From Nitrospirota bacterium (GTDB lineage: Bacteria > Nitrospirota > Leptospirillia > Leptospirillales > Leptospirillaceae), in the NCBI GenBank assembly GCA_021816465.1, contig JAKAYF010000014.1, positions 1-36,977 on the forward strand: a stretch of 36,977 nucleotides of DNA, read 5' to 3'. The notes beneath the pieces are model-generated. The model saw nothing but the letters and a program-made list of their open reading frames with translations. It searched no databases and was not told the origin of the DNA. This document shows, one piece after another, positions 22,722 through 33,884 of this stretch (positions are counted from its first letter, which is position 1; the number at the start of each line of letters is the position of its first letter). Position numbers and translations under genes: made by a program.

Positions 22722-24551
22722 TTGAATTTTCCAATAGAACGGATCCGCAATTTTTCCATTATCGCTCATATCGATCATGGAAAATCAACACTGGCCGACA
22801 GGCTTCTTGAAATGACAGGTGCGATATCGCACCGTGAATCCAGGGAACAGCTCCTTGATGCGATGGATCTTGAGCGAGAGCGTGGCATTACGATCAAGGC
22901 CCATACCGTGCGGCTCGTATACCGGGCAAAAGACGGTCAGGACTACCTGCTGAACTTGATCGATACTCCGGGGCATGTGGATTTTACCTACGAGGTTTCC
23001 CGGAGTCTTGCCGCCTGTGAGGGGGCTCTTCTTGTTGTTGATGCTTCCCAGGGGGTCGAGGCGCAGACAATTGCCAATGCATATCTTGCCCTGGAGAACA
23101 ATGTCCACATCATTCCGGTGATCAACAAGATCGATCTTCCGGGAGCTGAAGTGGAAAAGACGAAAGACGAGATATCCGATGCGGTGGGGGTGGACGGGGA
23201 TGATTCCCTCCTGATCTCCGCCAAGGAGGGAGTGGGGGTGCCCGAAGTCCTCGAGGCGATCGTCAAGTCGGTTCCTCCTCCTGTGACTGTTCCGGGCAAA
23301 ATGCTGAAGGCTCTTCTGTTCGATGCCTGGTTCGATCCTTTTCAGGGAGCGGTGATCCTCGTCAGGGTGTTCAATGGCAAAATCTCGGTTGGAGACCGAT
23401 TCAAGCTTTTCTCCACACAGAAGACCCATGAGGTTTTGTCTATTGGTGCCAATACCCCAAAGCGCATTTCCCTTGAAAGTCTTGGTCCCGGGGAAGTTGG
23501 TTTCATTGTTTCGGGAATCAAGTCCGTACAGGAAACAAGAATCGGGGATACTCTCGTTCTTGAGTCGGACCCTTCTCCAGAACCATTTCCGGGATTTCAT
23601 GAAGCCAAGCCGCTTGTTTTTTGCGGACTTTTTCCCACGGAGACCGAACAATACAACGAGCTGAAGGAGGCTCTGGAGAAACTCAGGCTGAACGATGCCT
23701 CCTTCACTTACGAGCTTGAAACATCGCTGGCCCTCGGGTTCGGCTTCCGTTGCGGTTTCCTGGGACTTCTTCATATGGAAATCATTCAGGAGCGCCTCGA
23801 AAGGGAGTTCAATCTGACCCTTATCAGTACTGCACCGACAGTGGTCTACAAGGTCAGGGTTTCGGGCCATCAGGACACCGAGCTTTCGGTCGTCAATCCG
23901 TCGGATCTCCCGCCGGCAGGACAGATCGACGAGATCTTCGAGCCATTCATAACAGGAACCCTTCTTCTGCCATCGGAGTTTCTTGGGCCTGTCATGGCCC
24001 TTTGCCAGGACAGGCGGGCTATTCAGAAAGAACTGAAGTATCTTGATGCAAAAAGAGTTTCCCTGTCCTACGAAATGCCACTCAATGAAATCGTCCTTGA
24101 TTTTTATGACCGTCTTAAATCAATCACAAAAGGTTATGCATCTTTCGACTACGAATGGCTGGGCTATCGTCCCTCATCTCTTGTGAAGGTTGACGTTCTG
24201 ATCAATGGGGAACAGGTTGATGCTTTATCTTTCATTGTCCATGATGACAAGGCCTACCATCGGGGAAAGGCCCTGGTTGAAAAACTGAAGGAGGTCATTC
24301 CTCGACAAATGTTTGAAGTGGCGATCCAGGCTGCAATCGGGTCGCGCATTATTGCCCGCCAGACAATTGGAGCCATGAGGAAAAATGTTCTGGCCAAGTG
24401 CTACGGAGGAGATATCTCCCGTAAAAGAAAGCTGCTTGAAAAGCAGAAGGAAGGTAAAAAGCGCATGAAGCAGATCGGTCGTGTTGAAATGCCACAGGAA
24501 GCTTTTATGGCCGTCCTTCGCGTTTCCGAAGGGTCTCGTGACGATGGCTGA
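22722..24551 (+). CDS. lepA: Elongation factor 4 (LepA), translational GTPase
   Basis: EF4 is a ribosome-binding GTPase that affects initiation and back-translocation, mainly under stress. The 609-residue protein shows G1 [10 protein letters not shown]2 RGITIK, G3 DTPGHVDF and G4 NKIDLP. It has the LepA-specific C-terminal domain, with [20 protein letters not shown] and [14 protein letters not shown], and so is not EF-G or BipA. The start is TTG 22722, six bases after GGAGG (22711-22715); no in-frame ATG lies nearby. Its end overlaps lepB by 8 bases, and the lepA-lepB pairing also occurs in many other bacteria. Confidence 0.98.
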   Translation: MNFPIERIRNFSIIAHIDHGKSTLADRLLEMTGAISHRESREQLLDAMDLERERGITIKAHTVRLVYRAKDGQDYLLNLIDTPGHVDFTYEVSRSLAACEGALLVVDASQGVEAQTIANAYLALENNVHIIPVINKIDLPGAEVEKTKDEISDAVGVDGDDSLLISAKEGVGVPEVLEAIVKSVPPPVTVPGKMLKALLFDAWFDPFQGAVILVRVFNGKISVGDRFKLFSTQKTHEVLSIGANTPKRISLESLGPGEVGFIVSGIKSVQETRIGDTLVLESDPSPEPFPGFHEAKPLVFCGLFPTETEQYNELKEALEKLRLNDASFTYELETSLALGFGFRCGFLGLLHMEIIQERLEREFNLTLISTAPTVVYKVRVSGHQDTELSVVNPSDLPPAGQIDEIFEPFITGTLLLPSEFLGPVMALCQDRRAIQKELKYLDAKRVSLSYEMPLNEIVLDFYDRLKSITKGYASFDYEWLGYRPSSLVKVDVLINGEQVDALSFIVHDDKAYHRGKALVEKLKEVIPRQMFEVAIQAAIGSRIIARQTIGAMRKNVLAKCYGGDISRKRKLLEKQKEGKKRMKQIGRVEMPQEAFMAVLRVSEGSRDDG

Positions 24552-25212
24552 AGAAAACGGGATTGTTCAAAAGCCGGAGTCTGCTCAAGGCCCGGCGGAG
24601 AAATCGCCAATGCCTGCCAGGAAGGCTTTAAGGGAACTTGCCGAGGCTCTTTTTACCGCCATTCTGGTTGCATTTATTCTCAAGGCTTTTATTGTCCAGG
24701 CCTTCAGGATCCCTTCTGGATCAATGATTCCGACTTTACTGGTTGGCGATCAGATTCTGGTGCTGAAGATGGCGTATGGCATCCATAACCCTGTCAATGG
24801 TTTATACTTGGCCCATTTTCATGGGCCACAACGGGGCGATGTCGTTGTCTTTCGCTATCCTTTTGATGAATCGAAAGATTTTATAAAACGGGTGATCGGG
24901 CTTCCCGGTGATCATGTCCAGGTAAAGAATAAAATCGTCTATGTCAATGGCAAGCCAATGGTGGAGCCTTATACCCAGTACCTTCACCCTGACGAGAAGG
25001 ATGTTCCCCGCAGGGATGTCATGGGAGATACGGTTGTGCCGAAAGGCCAGTATTTTGTCATGGGGGATAACCGTGATGACAGCTATGACTCCCGTTATTG
25101 GGGATTTGTGAAGAGGGACAAGATTCTGGGGCGGGCATTCATGATCTATTGGTCGTGGAACGATGTTGGTCGGGATCCTCGCTGGAACCGTCTTGGTCAT
25201 ATCATTCATTAG
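24544..25212 (+). CDS. lepB: Signal peptidase I
   Basis: LepB cuts Sec and Tat signal peptides at the outer face of the inner membrane. The protein has 222 residues with one N-terminal membrane helix ([17 protein letters not shown]) and a C-terminal catalytic domain. The nucleophile is Ser 60 in [11 protein letters not shown] and the general base is Lys 115 in [11 protein letters not shown]; the box [14 protein letters not shown] is intact. I start at ATG 24544, inside the end of lepA; a longer frame adds residues translated from the lepA coding sequence out of frame. It would process the secreted protein encoded at 10459. Confidence 0.96.
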   Translation: MAEENGIVQKPESAQGPAEKSPMPARKALRELAEALFTAILVAFILKAFIVQAFRIPSGSMIPTLLVGDQILVLKMAYGIHNPVNGLYLAHFHGPQRGDVVVFRYPFDESKDFIKRVIGLPGDHVQVKNKIVYVNGKPMVEPYTQYLHPDEKDVPRRDVMGDTVVPKGQYFVMGDNRDDSYDSRYWGFVKRDKILGRAFMIYWSWNDVGRDPRWNRLGHIIH

Positions 25213-25239
25213 GCAATTGACCCAAACCAGGAGCCGTTG

Positions 25240-26318
25240 TTGATCGAAAAAGTCCCTGTATCAAAAGATCTTGTATCTCTTGACCGCCTTCTTGAGGTCC
25301 TGTCCAGGATGAGTGATTCCCGTGTGGTTGTCGCGGGAGATGCCATCCTGGATCGTTATGTCTGGGGAAAGGTTTCCCGGATTTCCCCGGAAGCACCTGT
25401 TCCGGTGGTGAACGTTACCCATGAATCTGTCCGGCTGGGTGGGGCCTGCAATGTTGTCCATAACATACAGAAGCTCGGGGGACGTTCTGCCCTCCTGTCT
25501 GTTGTTGGTGAGGACGCAAACGGCCAGAAGCTCCTGTCTGAAATGGAAAAGGAGCATGTTGATGTCTCCGGTGTCCTTTCCGTTCCGGTTCGCCCAACGA
25601 CAACAAAGACCCGGGTTATTGCCCACAGTCAGCAGCTTCTGCGATATGACGAAGAAGATCGTGGTGAGCTTCCCGGGGAAGTTCAGGAAGAGCTTCTTTC
25701 AAGACTCAGGGGGCTGTTGCCTGGTGCCGGGGTATTTCTTTTGTCTGACTATGCCAAGGGGGTTCTTTCCCCATCTTTTGCGCAGAAGGCCATGCTCCTT
25801 GCCAAAGAGCTTGGCGTTCCCACCTTTGTTGACCCGAAAGTTGCGACAATCGACAGCTTTCAGGGTGCGACAATCCTGACCCCGAACAACCTGGAAGCAT
25901 CACAGTCATCCGGATTCGAGATCGACTCGGAAGAGTCTCTTCTGAAAGCGGGAAGAACACTGATTTCAAGACTGAACTGTGGGGCTCTCCTTATTACCCG
26001 GGGTGAGATGGGCATGACCCTTTTTGAAAATCCGGAGAACCTGAAGGTCTTTCATATTCCTTCCGTTGCCCAGAATGTTTATGATGTAACCGGGGCTGGG
26101 GATACGGTTATCGCCTCAATGTCCCTGGCTTTTTCTTCTGGAGCCTCCCTTCTGGAGTCAGCGGTGCTGGCCAATATTGCTGCAGGTTATGTGGTTGGTA
26201 TTGTTGGAACCGCGGCCATTTCCAACGGAGAGCTGGAAGGCGTCCTTCGACAGTCTCCATTGTTTGACCGAAGAACAGGAACGTTTGTAACCAGAGGATA
26301 CGGATCGGACGTTCACAA

Positions 26319-26322
<4 letters not shown>
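25240..26322 (+). CDS. hldA: D-glycero-beta-D-manno-heptose-7-phosphate kinase (RfaE domain I type)
   Basis: This PfkB-family sugar kinase makes heptose-1,7-bisphosphate for the ADP-heptose of the LPS core. The 360-residue protein shows VVVAGDAILDRYVWG, ISPEAPVPVV, the substrate loop VRLGGACNVVHN, and the ATP/anion-hole motif DVTGAGDTVIA with the catalytic Asp. It stops there: the adenylyltransferase domain of bifunctional HldE is missing, so an HldC-type partner must be encoded elsewhere. Cys replaces the more usual Ala in GGACNV. The start is TTG 25240, six bases after AGGAG; another TTG lies one codon earlier. Its TGA overlaps the kdsB ATG (ATGA). Confidence 0.85.
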
Positions 26323-28812
<2,490 letters not shown>

Positions 28813-28813
<1 letters not shown>

Positions 28814-29679
28814 TGAAAACCGTTTGCATCGAGACTCCGGCGGGTTCCTTCAGAGTTGGTCCGGATGCCCCGCCACTCTTTATCCTGGGGCCCTGTGTCA
28901 TTGAGTCACGGGATCATGCGTTTGAGGTCGCCGGGGCTTTGGCTGAGATCAGGGACCGTCTGAATATTCAGATTGTTTTCAAGGCATCCTATGACAAGGC
29001 CAACCGCTCATCGGGGAAAAGCTTCCGCGGGGTTGGTATGAGTGCTGGACTTTCGATTCTGGAAGATATCCGCTCGAGATATTCGTTTCCAGTGATTTCC
29101 GATATCCATGAGAGTTCCCAGGTGGAAGAGGCTGCATCTGTGCTGGACATCCTCCAGATTCCTGCATTGTTGTCCAGGCAGACAGATCTTCTGGAGGCGG
29201 CGGCCAGGTCTGGCCGGGTTGTCCATATTAAAAAGGGCCAGTTCATGGCACCTGAAGACATGTCCAATGTTGTGAAGAAAATGGAAGACTCCGGGTGTGA
29301 TCGATTCATGTTGTGCGAACGGGGTATTTCCTTCGGATACCATGCTCTGGTCGTGGACTTTCGCTCGTTGCCGGTCATGGCATCATTCGGCTATCCGGTC
29401 ATTTTTGATGCAACACATGCCGTCCAGAGTCCCGGAGGGGGAGGGGACCGCTCAGGTGGTGACCGAAGGTTTGTTCCCGCTCTTGCCAGGGCCGCCATGG
29501 CGGTTGGATGTCAGGGGCTGTTTATGGAGGTTCATCCTGACCCTGATCATGCTCCGAGTGATGGTCCAAACATGATCCCCCTTGCCAAGCTTGAGGGGCT
29601 GATTTTATCGCTTCTTCCATTTGTCGAGGCCAGGAAGAATATGGGGGCTGATCCCTTGTTTGTTCAGGAACGGGCTTGA
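28813..29679 (+). CDS. kdsA: 3-deoxy-8-phosphooctulonate (Kdo-8-P) synthase, metal-dependent type
   Basis: KdsA condenses arabinose-5-phosphate with phosphoenolpyruvate. The 288-residue sequence follows the family: FKASYDKANRSSGKSFRG, SDIHESSQ, QIPALLSRQTDLL, IKKGQFMAPEDM, FDATHAVQSPGG and FMEVHPDPDHAPSDG, with the last-named His/Glu/Asp residues as metal ligands. The N-terminal strand reads LGPCVIES; a Cys here marks the metal-dependent class known from Aquifex, in contrast to the Asn of E. coli. The GTG start overlaps the pyrG stop by one base, with AGGGGG upstream inside pyrG. Its own TGA overlaps the kdsD ATG. Confidence 0.96.
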
Positions 29680-30683
29680 TGGAAAGATCTCCCGCCGACA
29701 AGCTGATTGCCCAAGGCAAAGCCATCCTGGATGGAGAAGCCAGGGCCTTGTCCGAAATGTCCACACGTCTTGGAAAAGATTTTTCCGATGCGGTGAGTCT
29801 GATCCTTTCGAGAGATGGAAAGGTCGTTGTGACCGGACTGGGCAAATCCGGCCATGTTGCAAAAAAAATTGCGGCAACACTGTCTTCAACTGGCACTCCT
29901 TCCTTTTTTCTCCACCCGGCAGAAGCGCTTCATGGAGACCTCGGGATGGTCGACAGGGGAGATACGGTTCTTGCCCTTTCCAAGTCAGGTAATACCTCCG
30001 AAATCCTGGCTTTGATTCCCTTTCTGAAAAGACTTTCTATCCCCCTCATTTCAATGGTCGCCTCTTCCGATTGTGAAATGGCTGCCGGTTCCGATATTGT
30101 CCTTGCGACAGGAGTCGAGTCTGAGGCGGGACTTCTTGGCATTGCCCCGACATCCTCGACCACGGCGATGATGGCTCTGGGGGATGCACTGGCTCTGGTC
30201 CTTTTGGCCGAGCGACGGTTCGGCGTTGCTGATTTTGCAAGCCTGCACCCCGGTGGGGCGCTCGGCAGGCGTTACTTTGTCCGGGTGTCTTCCATCATGC
30301 ACCGTGGTAGTGCAATCCCCCGGGTCAAAGCCGGGACTTCTCTCGGTGATGCCATCCTGGAGATGACCGGGAAAAAACTTGGGCTGACGACCGTTTTTTC
30401 CAAAGATGGTTCTCTGGCAGGGATCCTCACGGATGGCGATCTTCGCCGGGCGTTGGCTCAGGTTTCGGCAGAGTCTCAGGCCCCGATGGGTTCATCTCTC
30501 CTTTCCCGGCCGGTAGAGGAGTTCATGTCTGCCCATCCTGTTACGATCTCGGGCGACACACTTGCTTCTGAGGCGGTCCGGGTGATGGAAGAGAAGAAGA
30601 TTTCCCAGCTGGTTGTTCTGGAAGACGGGAGAGTGGCCGGAATATTGCATTTTCATGATTGTCTTCGGGAGAAAATTGTTTAA
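29679..30683 (+). CDS. kdsD: D-arabinose-5-phosphate isomerase
   Basis: KdsD converts ribulose-5-phosphate to arabinose-5-phosphate, the first Kdo step. The 334-residue protein has an N-terminal SIS sugar-isomerase domain (VVTGLGKSGHVAKKIAATLSSTG in pieces, HGDLGM, SKSGNTSE, APTSST) followed by LHPGGALGRR and a pair of CBS domains at about 205-330. This is the same plan as E. coli KdsD/KpsF. The SIS catalytic His (about residue 85, in EALHGDLG) is present. ATG 29679 shares a base with the kdsA TGA; a TTG one codon earlier is less likely. The stop TAA overlaps the kdsC ATG. Confidence 0.95.
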   Translation: MERSPADKLIAQGKAILDGEARALSEMSTRLGKDFSDAVSLILSRDGKVVVTGLGKSGHVAKKIAATLSSTGTPSFFLHPAEALHGDLGMVDRGDTVLALSKSGNTSEILALIPFLKRLSIPLISMVASSDCEMAAGSDIVLATGVESEAGLLGIAPTSSTTAMMALGDALALVLLAERRFGVADFASLHPGGALGRRYFVRVSSIMHRGSAIPRVKAGTSLGDAILEMTGKKLGLTTVFSKDGSLAGILTDGDLRRALAQVSAESQAPMGSSLLSRPVEEFMSAHPVTISGDTLASEAVRVMEEKKISQLVVLEDGRVAGILHFHDCLREKIV

Positions 30684-31234
30684 TGAGACGCTCTCCTTCT
30701 CCTCGAGTGATCCGTGAGTTTCGCCGGATTCGTGGCGTGGTTCTTGACGTGGACGGGATCCTGACCAACGGCCTGATCTCTTATGGGGTTGATGACGAAG
30801 AGATAAAGTCTTTCAGTTTGAGGGATGGTCATGGCCTCGTCCTTTTGAGAAGGGCTGGGGTAAAAATCGCTCTTCTGTCAGGTCGGGATTCGATGGCGGT
30901 CAGGCGGCGAATGCAGGAGTTGGGAATAGAAGATGGCCATCTTGGCGTTCGGGAAAAACTTCCCATTTTCCACTCGATTCTCTCAAAATGGAAACTTTTC
31001 TCAGAAGAGGTTGTTTTTGTTGGTGATGACGTGGTTGATCTTCCCGCAATGAGAATAGCCGGACTGTCCATTACTGTTCCTGAGGCGCCATGGTTTGTCC
31101 GGAGAGAGGCAGACTGGGTAACAAGACTGCCTGGTGGCAACGGGGCGGTGAGGGAAATTGCTGACTGGATCCTGTCAGGAAGAAGCGACGGGATCTCCGA
31201 AGCAAGGTGCCATCAGGATGGGGATCCCGGATGA
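30683..31234 (+). CDS. kdsC: Kdo-8-phosphate phosphatase
   Basis: KdsC removes the phosphate from Kdo-8-P, giving free Kdo. The 183-residue protein is a minimal HAD phosphatase of the C0 (capless, tetrameric) type: motif I VVLDVDGILTNG with the nucleophile and acid Asp, motif II ALLSGRDS, and motif III FVGDDVVDLPAM. A basic N-terminal stretch (MRRSPSPRVIREFRR) precedes motif I. Start ATG 30683 overlaps the kdsD stop; eight extra codons upstream would lie in kdsD. With kdsA, kdsB and kdsD in the same run, the Kdo pathway is complete here. Confidence 0.94.
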   Translation: MRRSPSPRVIREFRRIRGVVLDVDGILTNGLISYGVDDEEIKSFSLRDGHGLVLLRRAGVKIALLSGRDSMAVRRRMQELGIEDGHLGVREKLPIFHSILSKWKLFSEEVVFVGDDVVDLPAMRIAGLSITVPEAPWFVRREADWVTRLPGGNGAVREIADWILSGRSDGISEARCHQDGDPG

Positions 31235-31815
31235 ATCTTGCCAACGGAATCACTCTTGGTCGAATTGTCCTGATTCCTGTGCTTGTTCTCCTGTTTTTCA
31301 GGGAGCGTTCCGGAACGGCATTCTGGTCGGCCTGTCTATATGCCCTGGCTTCATCGACAGATCTTCTCGATGGATATATTGCCCGTCGTTACAACATGGT
31401 CACAACACTTGGCAAGCTCCTTGATCCGATTGCGGACAAGATTCTTGTAACGACCGGGCTTTTTCTTCTGGTGGATGATCATCTGCTTCCTGTGGCCCTT
31501 GCGATTCTTATTGTTGCCAGGGAACTTGCTGTATCAGGACTCAGAGCGATCGCTTCGGCAGACGGAATTATTATTCCGGCGGAATCCCTAGGGAAGGCCA
31601 AGATGGTCTTTCAGACCATCTCCCTGACAATCCTTATCTGGAACCAGAGACTTCTTTTTGTTCCAGGACTGAAAAACCCTGTGAATATCCATTCCATTGG
31701 AATGTTTTTGTTCTGGATCTCCCTGATTCTGACACTTGTTTCCGGAGCATGGTACTTCAGGTGGTACCTCAGACTTTCCGGTGTTTCAGATTCCCGGGAA
31801 AGGGAGAAGGAATGA
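31231..31815 (+). CDS. pgsA: CDP-diacylglycerol-glycerol-3-phosphate 3-phosphatidyltransferase
   Basis: PgsA makes phosphatidylglycerol phosphate in the inner membrane. The 194-residue protein has several hydrophobic helices and the CDP-alcohol phosphotransferase signature D-x2-DG-x2-AR-x8-G-x3-D-x3-D, read here as DLLDGYIARRYNMVTTLGKL followed by LDPIADK. The opening MNLANGITLGRIVLIPVLV is also typical of PgsA. ATG 31231 overlaps the kdsC stop as ATGA, and its TGA overlaps the plsY ATG in the same way. It uses CDP-diacylglycerol, another CTP-derived substrate. Confidence 0.95.
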   Translation: MNLANGITLGRIVLIPVLVLLFFRERSGTAFWSACLYALASSTDLLDGYIARRYNMVTTLGKLLDPIADKILVTTGLFLLVDDHLLPVALAILIVARELAVSGLRAIASADGIIIPAESLGKAKMVFQTISLTILIWNQRLLFVPGLKNPVNIHSIGMFLFWISLILTLVSGAWYFRWYLRLSGVSDSREREKE

Positions 31816-32438
31816 ATTATCCGGTTCATGATGTTTTTTATGCAGCGATCATGGGGTATTTTCTGGGGTCATTGCCAGCGGGGGTGATTGCGGGAAAGAT
31901 CAAGGGAGTGGATCTCCGCAAAGAGGGAAGCGGCAATATCGGATTCACAAACGCCTACAGGGTGTTGGGCAAGGACTGGTCCGGGAAGTTACTGAGTGTG
32001 ATGGTTCTTCTTTGGGACATGGGAAAGGGGTTGCTGGCGACGATGCTTGCCGCCTCTTTTCTTAAACCCCATGAAGCAGTCGCTTATGCCGCCCTGTTTT
32101 CTGTCCTTGGCCATCTTTACCCTGTCTGGCTGAAATTTCACGGAGGCAAGGGCGTTGCTGTCGGGTTTGGGGCGATTCTTGGCGTCTGCCCTCCGCTTGG
32201 ACTGATCCTGATTGTGGTCTGGGTTACAATATTTGCCTTTACAAGGATTTCTTCCCTGTCTGCCCTGGTCGCCTATTTTCTCCTGCCGATTCTCGCTTCA
32301 GCCCTTGTGAGGACACATCATCTGGATCCTGTGAACTTTCCGCCGATGCCGATGATCTCCATATTGATTTGGTGGCATCATCGCGAAAACATTCGCCGTC
32401 TTGTCTCCGGAAATGAAAAAACGCTCAAAAAGTCCTGA
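31812..32438 (+). CDS. plsY: Acyl-phosphate:glycerol-3-phosphate acyltransferase
   Basis: PlsY puts the first acyl chain on glycerol-3-phosphate, starting phospholipid synthesis. It is a 208-residue multi-span membrane protein with the three family motifs: GSLPAG, GSGNIGFTN (usually GSGNIGATN) and HGGKGVAVGFG. The C-terminal ILIWWHHRENIRRL matches the family's ending. The ATG overlaps the pgsA stop (ATGA) and is preceded by GGGAG. It is the last gene of the run that began at lepA; I see no clear terminator hairpin after it. Confidence 0.96.
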   Translation: MNYPVHDVFYAAIMGYFLGSLPAGVIAGKIKGVDLRKEGSGNIGFTNAYRVLGKDWSGKLLSVMVLLWDMGKGLLATMLAASFLKPHEAVAYAALFSVLGHLYPVWLKFHGGKGVAVGFGAILGVCPPLGLILIVVWVTIFAFTRISSLSALVAYFLLPILASALVRTHHLDPVNFPPMPMISILIWWHHRENIRRLVSGNEKTLKKS

Positions 32439-32461
32439 TGGATCGATGTTTCAAGGATTTC

Positions 32462-32650
32462 TCAAAAAATACGTCCCGCATTAATCAAAGCGCCGTCAAC
32501 ATCCCAACGGTCTCTGCAAACTCTCCTGAGTTCTTCTTCTGCCTCAAGACAGGCTAAGGAAAGCCCCCACGACAACAACATCATCAGGTTTGGTTGCAGG
32601 TTGTTTTGGGCTCGCTCCTTTGAAGTCGCTCCTCGAAGTTTTATAACCAA
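32462..32650 (-). CDS. Possible 62-residue ORF or gene remnant, doubtful
   Basis: The frame opens with TTG at 32650 and ends at TGA 32462, giving a mixed charged and hydrophobic peptide (ACLEAEEELRRVCRDRW in part) that I do not recognise. No ribosome site precedes it. It may be the decayed end of a lost gene or chance. Confidence 0.2.
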   Translation of the reverse strand: MVIKLRGATSKERAQNNLQPNLMMLLSWGLSLACLEAEEELRRVCRDRWDVDGALINAGRIF

Positions 32651-32653
32651 AAA

Positions 32654-32683
32654 TTGATCTTATATGTTTTATTTAGATAAAAT
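32654..32683 (+). promoter_or_regulatory. Possible promoter of the M23 peptidase gene
   Basis: TTGATC (32654-32659), 18 bases, TAAAAT (32678-32683). It would give a leader of about 140 bases before ATG 32831. Because the region is AT-rich a chance match is likely, so confidence is low. Confidence 0.3.
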
Positions 32684-32830
32684 TTATTAATCAATGGTTT
32701 GACTTTTTTTTCGGGTTCATGGAAGATACCACCAACTTGTTCTTTGTTTGATCTTCTGACGGTTTCCTTATCGTATTTTCATTGTCCTGGTTCCTGTGAT
32801 GTTAACCAGTATTAATCGGATAGATCATCC

Positions 32831-33772
32831 ATGAATATACCTTCCAAGAAAAAAATCCGAAAAACATACACGCTCCTTTTTATCCCGTCTCCATCTGACA
32901 AAGTTGTCCGGCTGGATATTTCTCCTCGTATCCTTTATGCCGGATGGATCATGTCGGCCGTTTTTCTGACCGTTTTCCTGACGTTTTCGGTTGTTGCCTA
33001 TTCGCTTCTTCATAAAGAAAACCAAATGGTGGCGCTTGCTCGACAAAGCCAGCACCAGAAAGAGGCAATTGTCCGGATCTACTCGCGTCTTCAGGAGATC
33101 CATGGCAGGCTTCTGGATTTGACAAAGAAGGAAGATCGCATCCGGATGATCATGGATCCGGATGGTAAAGATCCTGATGCCGGACAGCTCCAGGGTGTTG
33201 GCGGTCCTGAGTCTCTTGCCGCACCAGCTGTGCTGATCCAGAAAGGCCAGAACGGGATGATCGAACTGATGGACGAAATGGACCGTCAGTTTACCCGTCT
33301 GGGTTCTGGTATGAGTTATCAGGAAGGAAGCCTTGTCTCCCTCAAGCAGAAAATCCTTGACCGGGCGCAGCTGTGGGCCAGTACTCCAAGTATCTGGCCC
33401 ACCCATGGTGTTCTGACATCCGGGTTCGGGTGGCGGAACTCTCCCTTTGGCGTCGGAAAAGACTTTCATCCGGGAATCGATATTGCCGGCAGGGTGGGAC
33501 TTCCTGTCATTGCCACAGCATCGGGCGTTGTCAGATTCTCCGGGTGGGACCAGGGATTTGGAAAGTCTGTTCGGATTGATCATGCAAATGGTTTTGAAAC
33601 ACTCTATGCTCACCTTGATCAAGTTGTCGTTTATGAGAATGAAAAGGTGACAAGAGGGGAAGTGATCGGGTATCTGGGAAATACCGGATTGTCCACAGGA
33701 CCGCATCTGCACTATGGTGTTCTCCGGAACAGGGTTCCGGTTGATCCAACAAGATATATTATCAATTTCTAG
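32831..33772 (+). CDS. Membrane-anchored M23 (LytM-type) peptidase
   Basis: The 313-residue protein has a basic N-terminal tail, one membrane helix at about residues 35-57 (AGWIMSAVFLTVFLTFSVV), a helical, probably coiled-coil stretch to about residue 180, and a C-terminal M23 domain. The zinc ligands are His 213 and Asp 217 (FHPGIDIAG) and His 294 in GPHLHYGV, with the catalytic His 292 beside it. All ligands are intact, so it should cut peptidoglycan cross-bridges rather than act only as an EnvC-like activator. It sits in the inner membrane facing the periplasm. The ATG has no strong ribosome site. It stands alone between the plsY run and a two-component operon. Confidence 0.92.
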   Translation: MNIPSKKKIRKTYTLLFIPSPSDKVVRLDISPRILYAGWIMSAVFLTVFLTFSVVAYSLLHKENQMVALARQSQHQKEAIVRIYSRLQEIHGRLLDLTKKEDRIRMIMDPDGKDPDAGQLQGVGGPESLAAPAVLIQKGQNGMIELMDEMDRQFTRLGSGMSYQEGSLVSLKQKILDRAQLWASTPSIWPTHGVLTSGFGWRNSPFGVGKDFHPGIDIAGRVGLPVIATASGVVRFSGWDQGFGKSVRIDHANGFETLYAHLDQVVVYENEKVTRGEVIGYLGNTGLSTGPHLHYGVLRNRVPVDPTRYIINF

Positions 33773-33820
33773 GGATCGTTCTTTTCGACTGATTCTCTCC
33801 AGTCCGTCCAGCCTCCTTTT

Positions 33821-33849
33821 TTGAAAAACGTGGGTCTTGTGATTACAAT
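33821..33849 (+). promoter_or_regulatory. Sigma70-type promoter of the histidine kinase operon
   Basis: TTGAAA (33821-33826), 17 bases, TACAAT (33844-33849). Transcription would start near 33856, which favours ATG 33885 (leader of about 29 bases) over TTG 33864 as the kinase start. The operon has its own housekeeping promoter, independent of the M23 gene. Confidence 0.6.
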
Positions 33850-33884
33850 GAAACGGTACGAGGTTGTGTGAAGACCTCCCGGGA

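Larger units (their letters stand above)
32439..32830. other. AT-rich intergenic stretch between plsY and the M23 peptidase gene
   Basis: The region is clearly richer in A+T than its surroundings, especially 32640-32830. It contains one possible small minus-strand ORF (32462-32650), a short imperfect direct repeat (TCGCTCCTTTGAAG / TCGCTCCTCGAAG near 32612-32637) and a possible promoter at 32654-32683. I find no tRNA, transposase or terminator. Confidence 0.6.

Noticed and set aside
22785-23870. Minus-strand ORF of 361 codons
   Set aside because: Antisense to lepA, with no family likeness.
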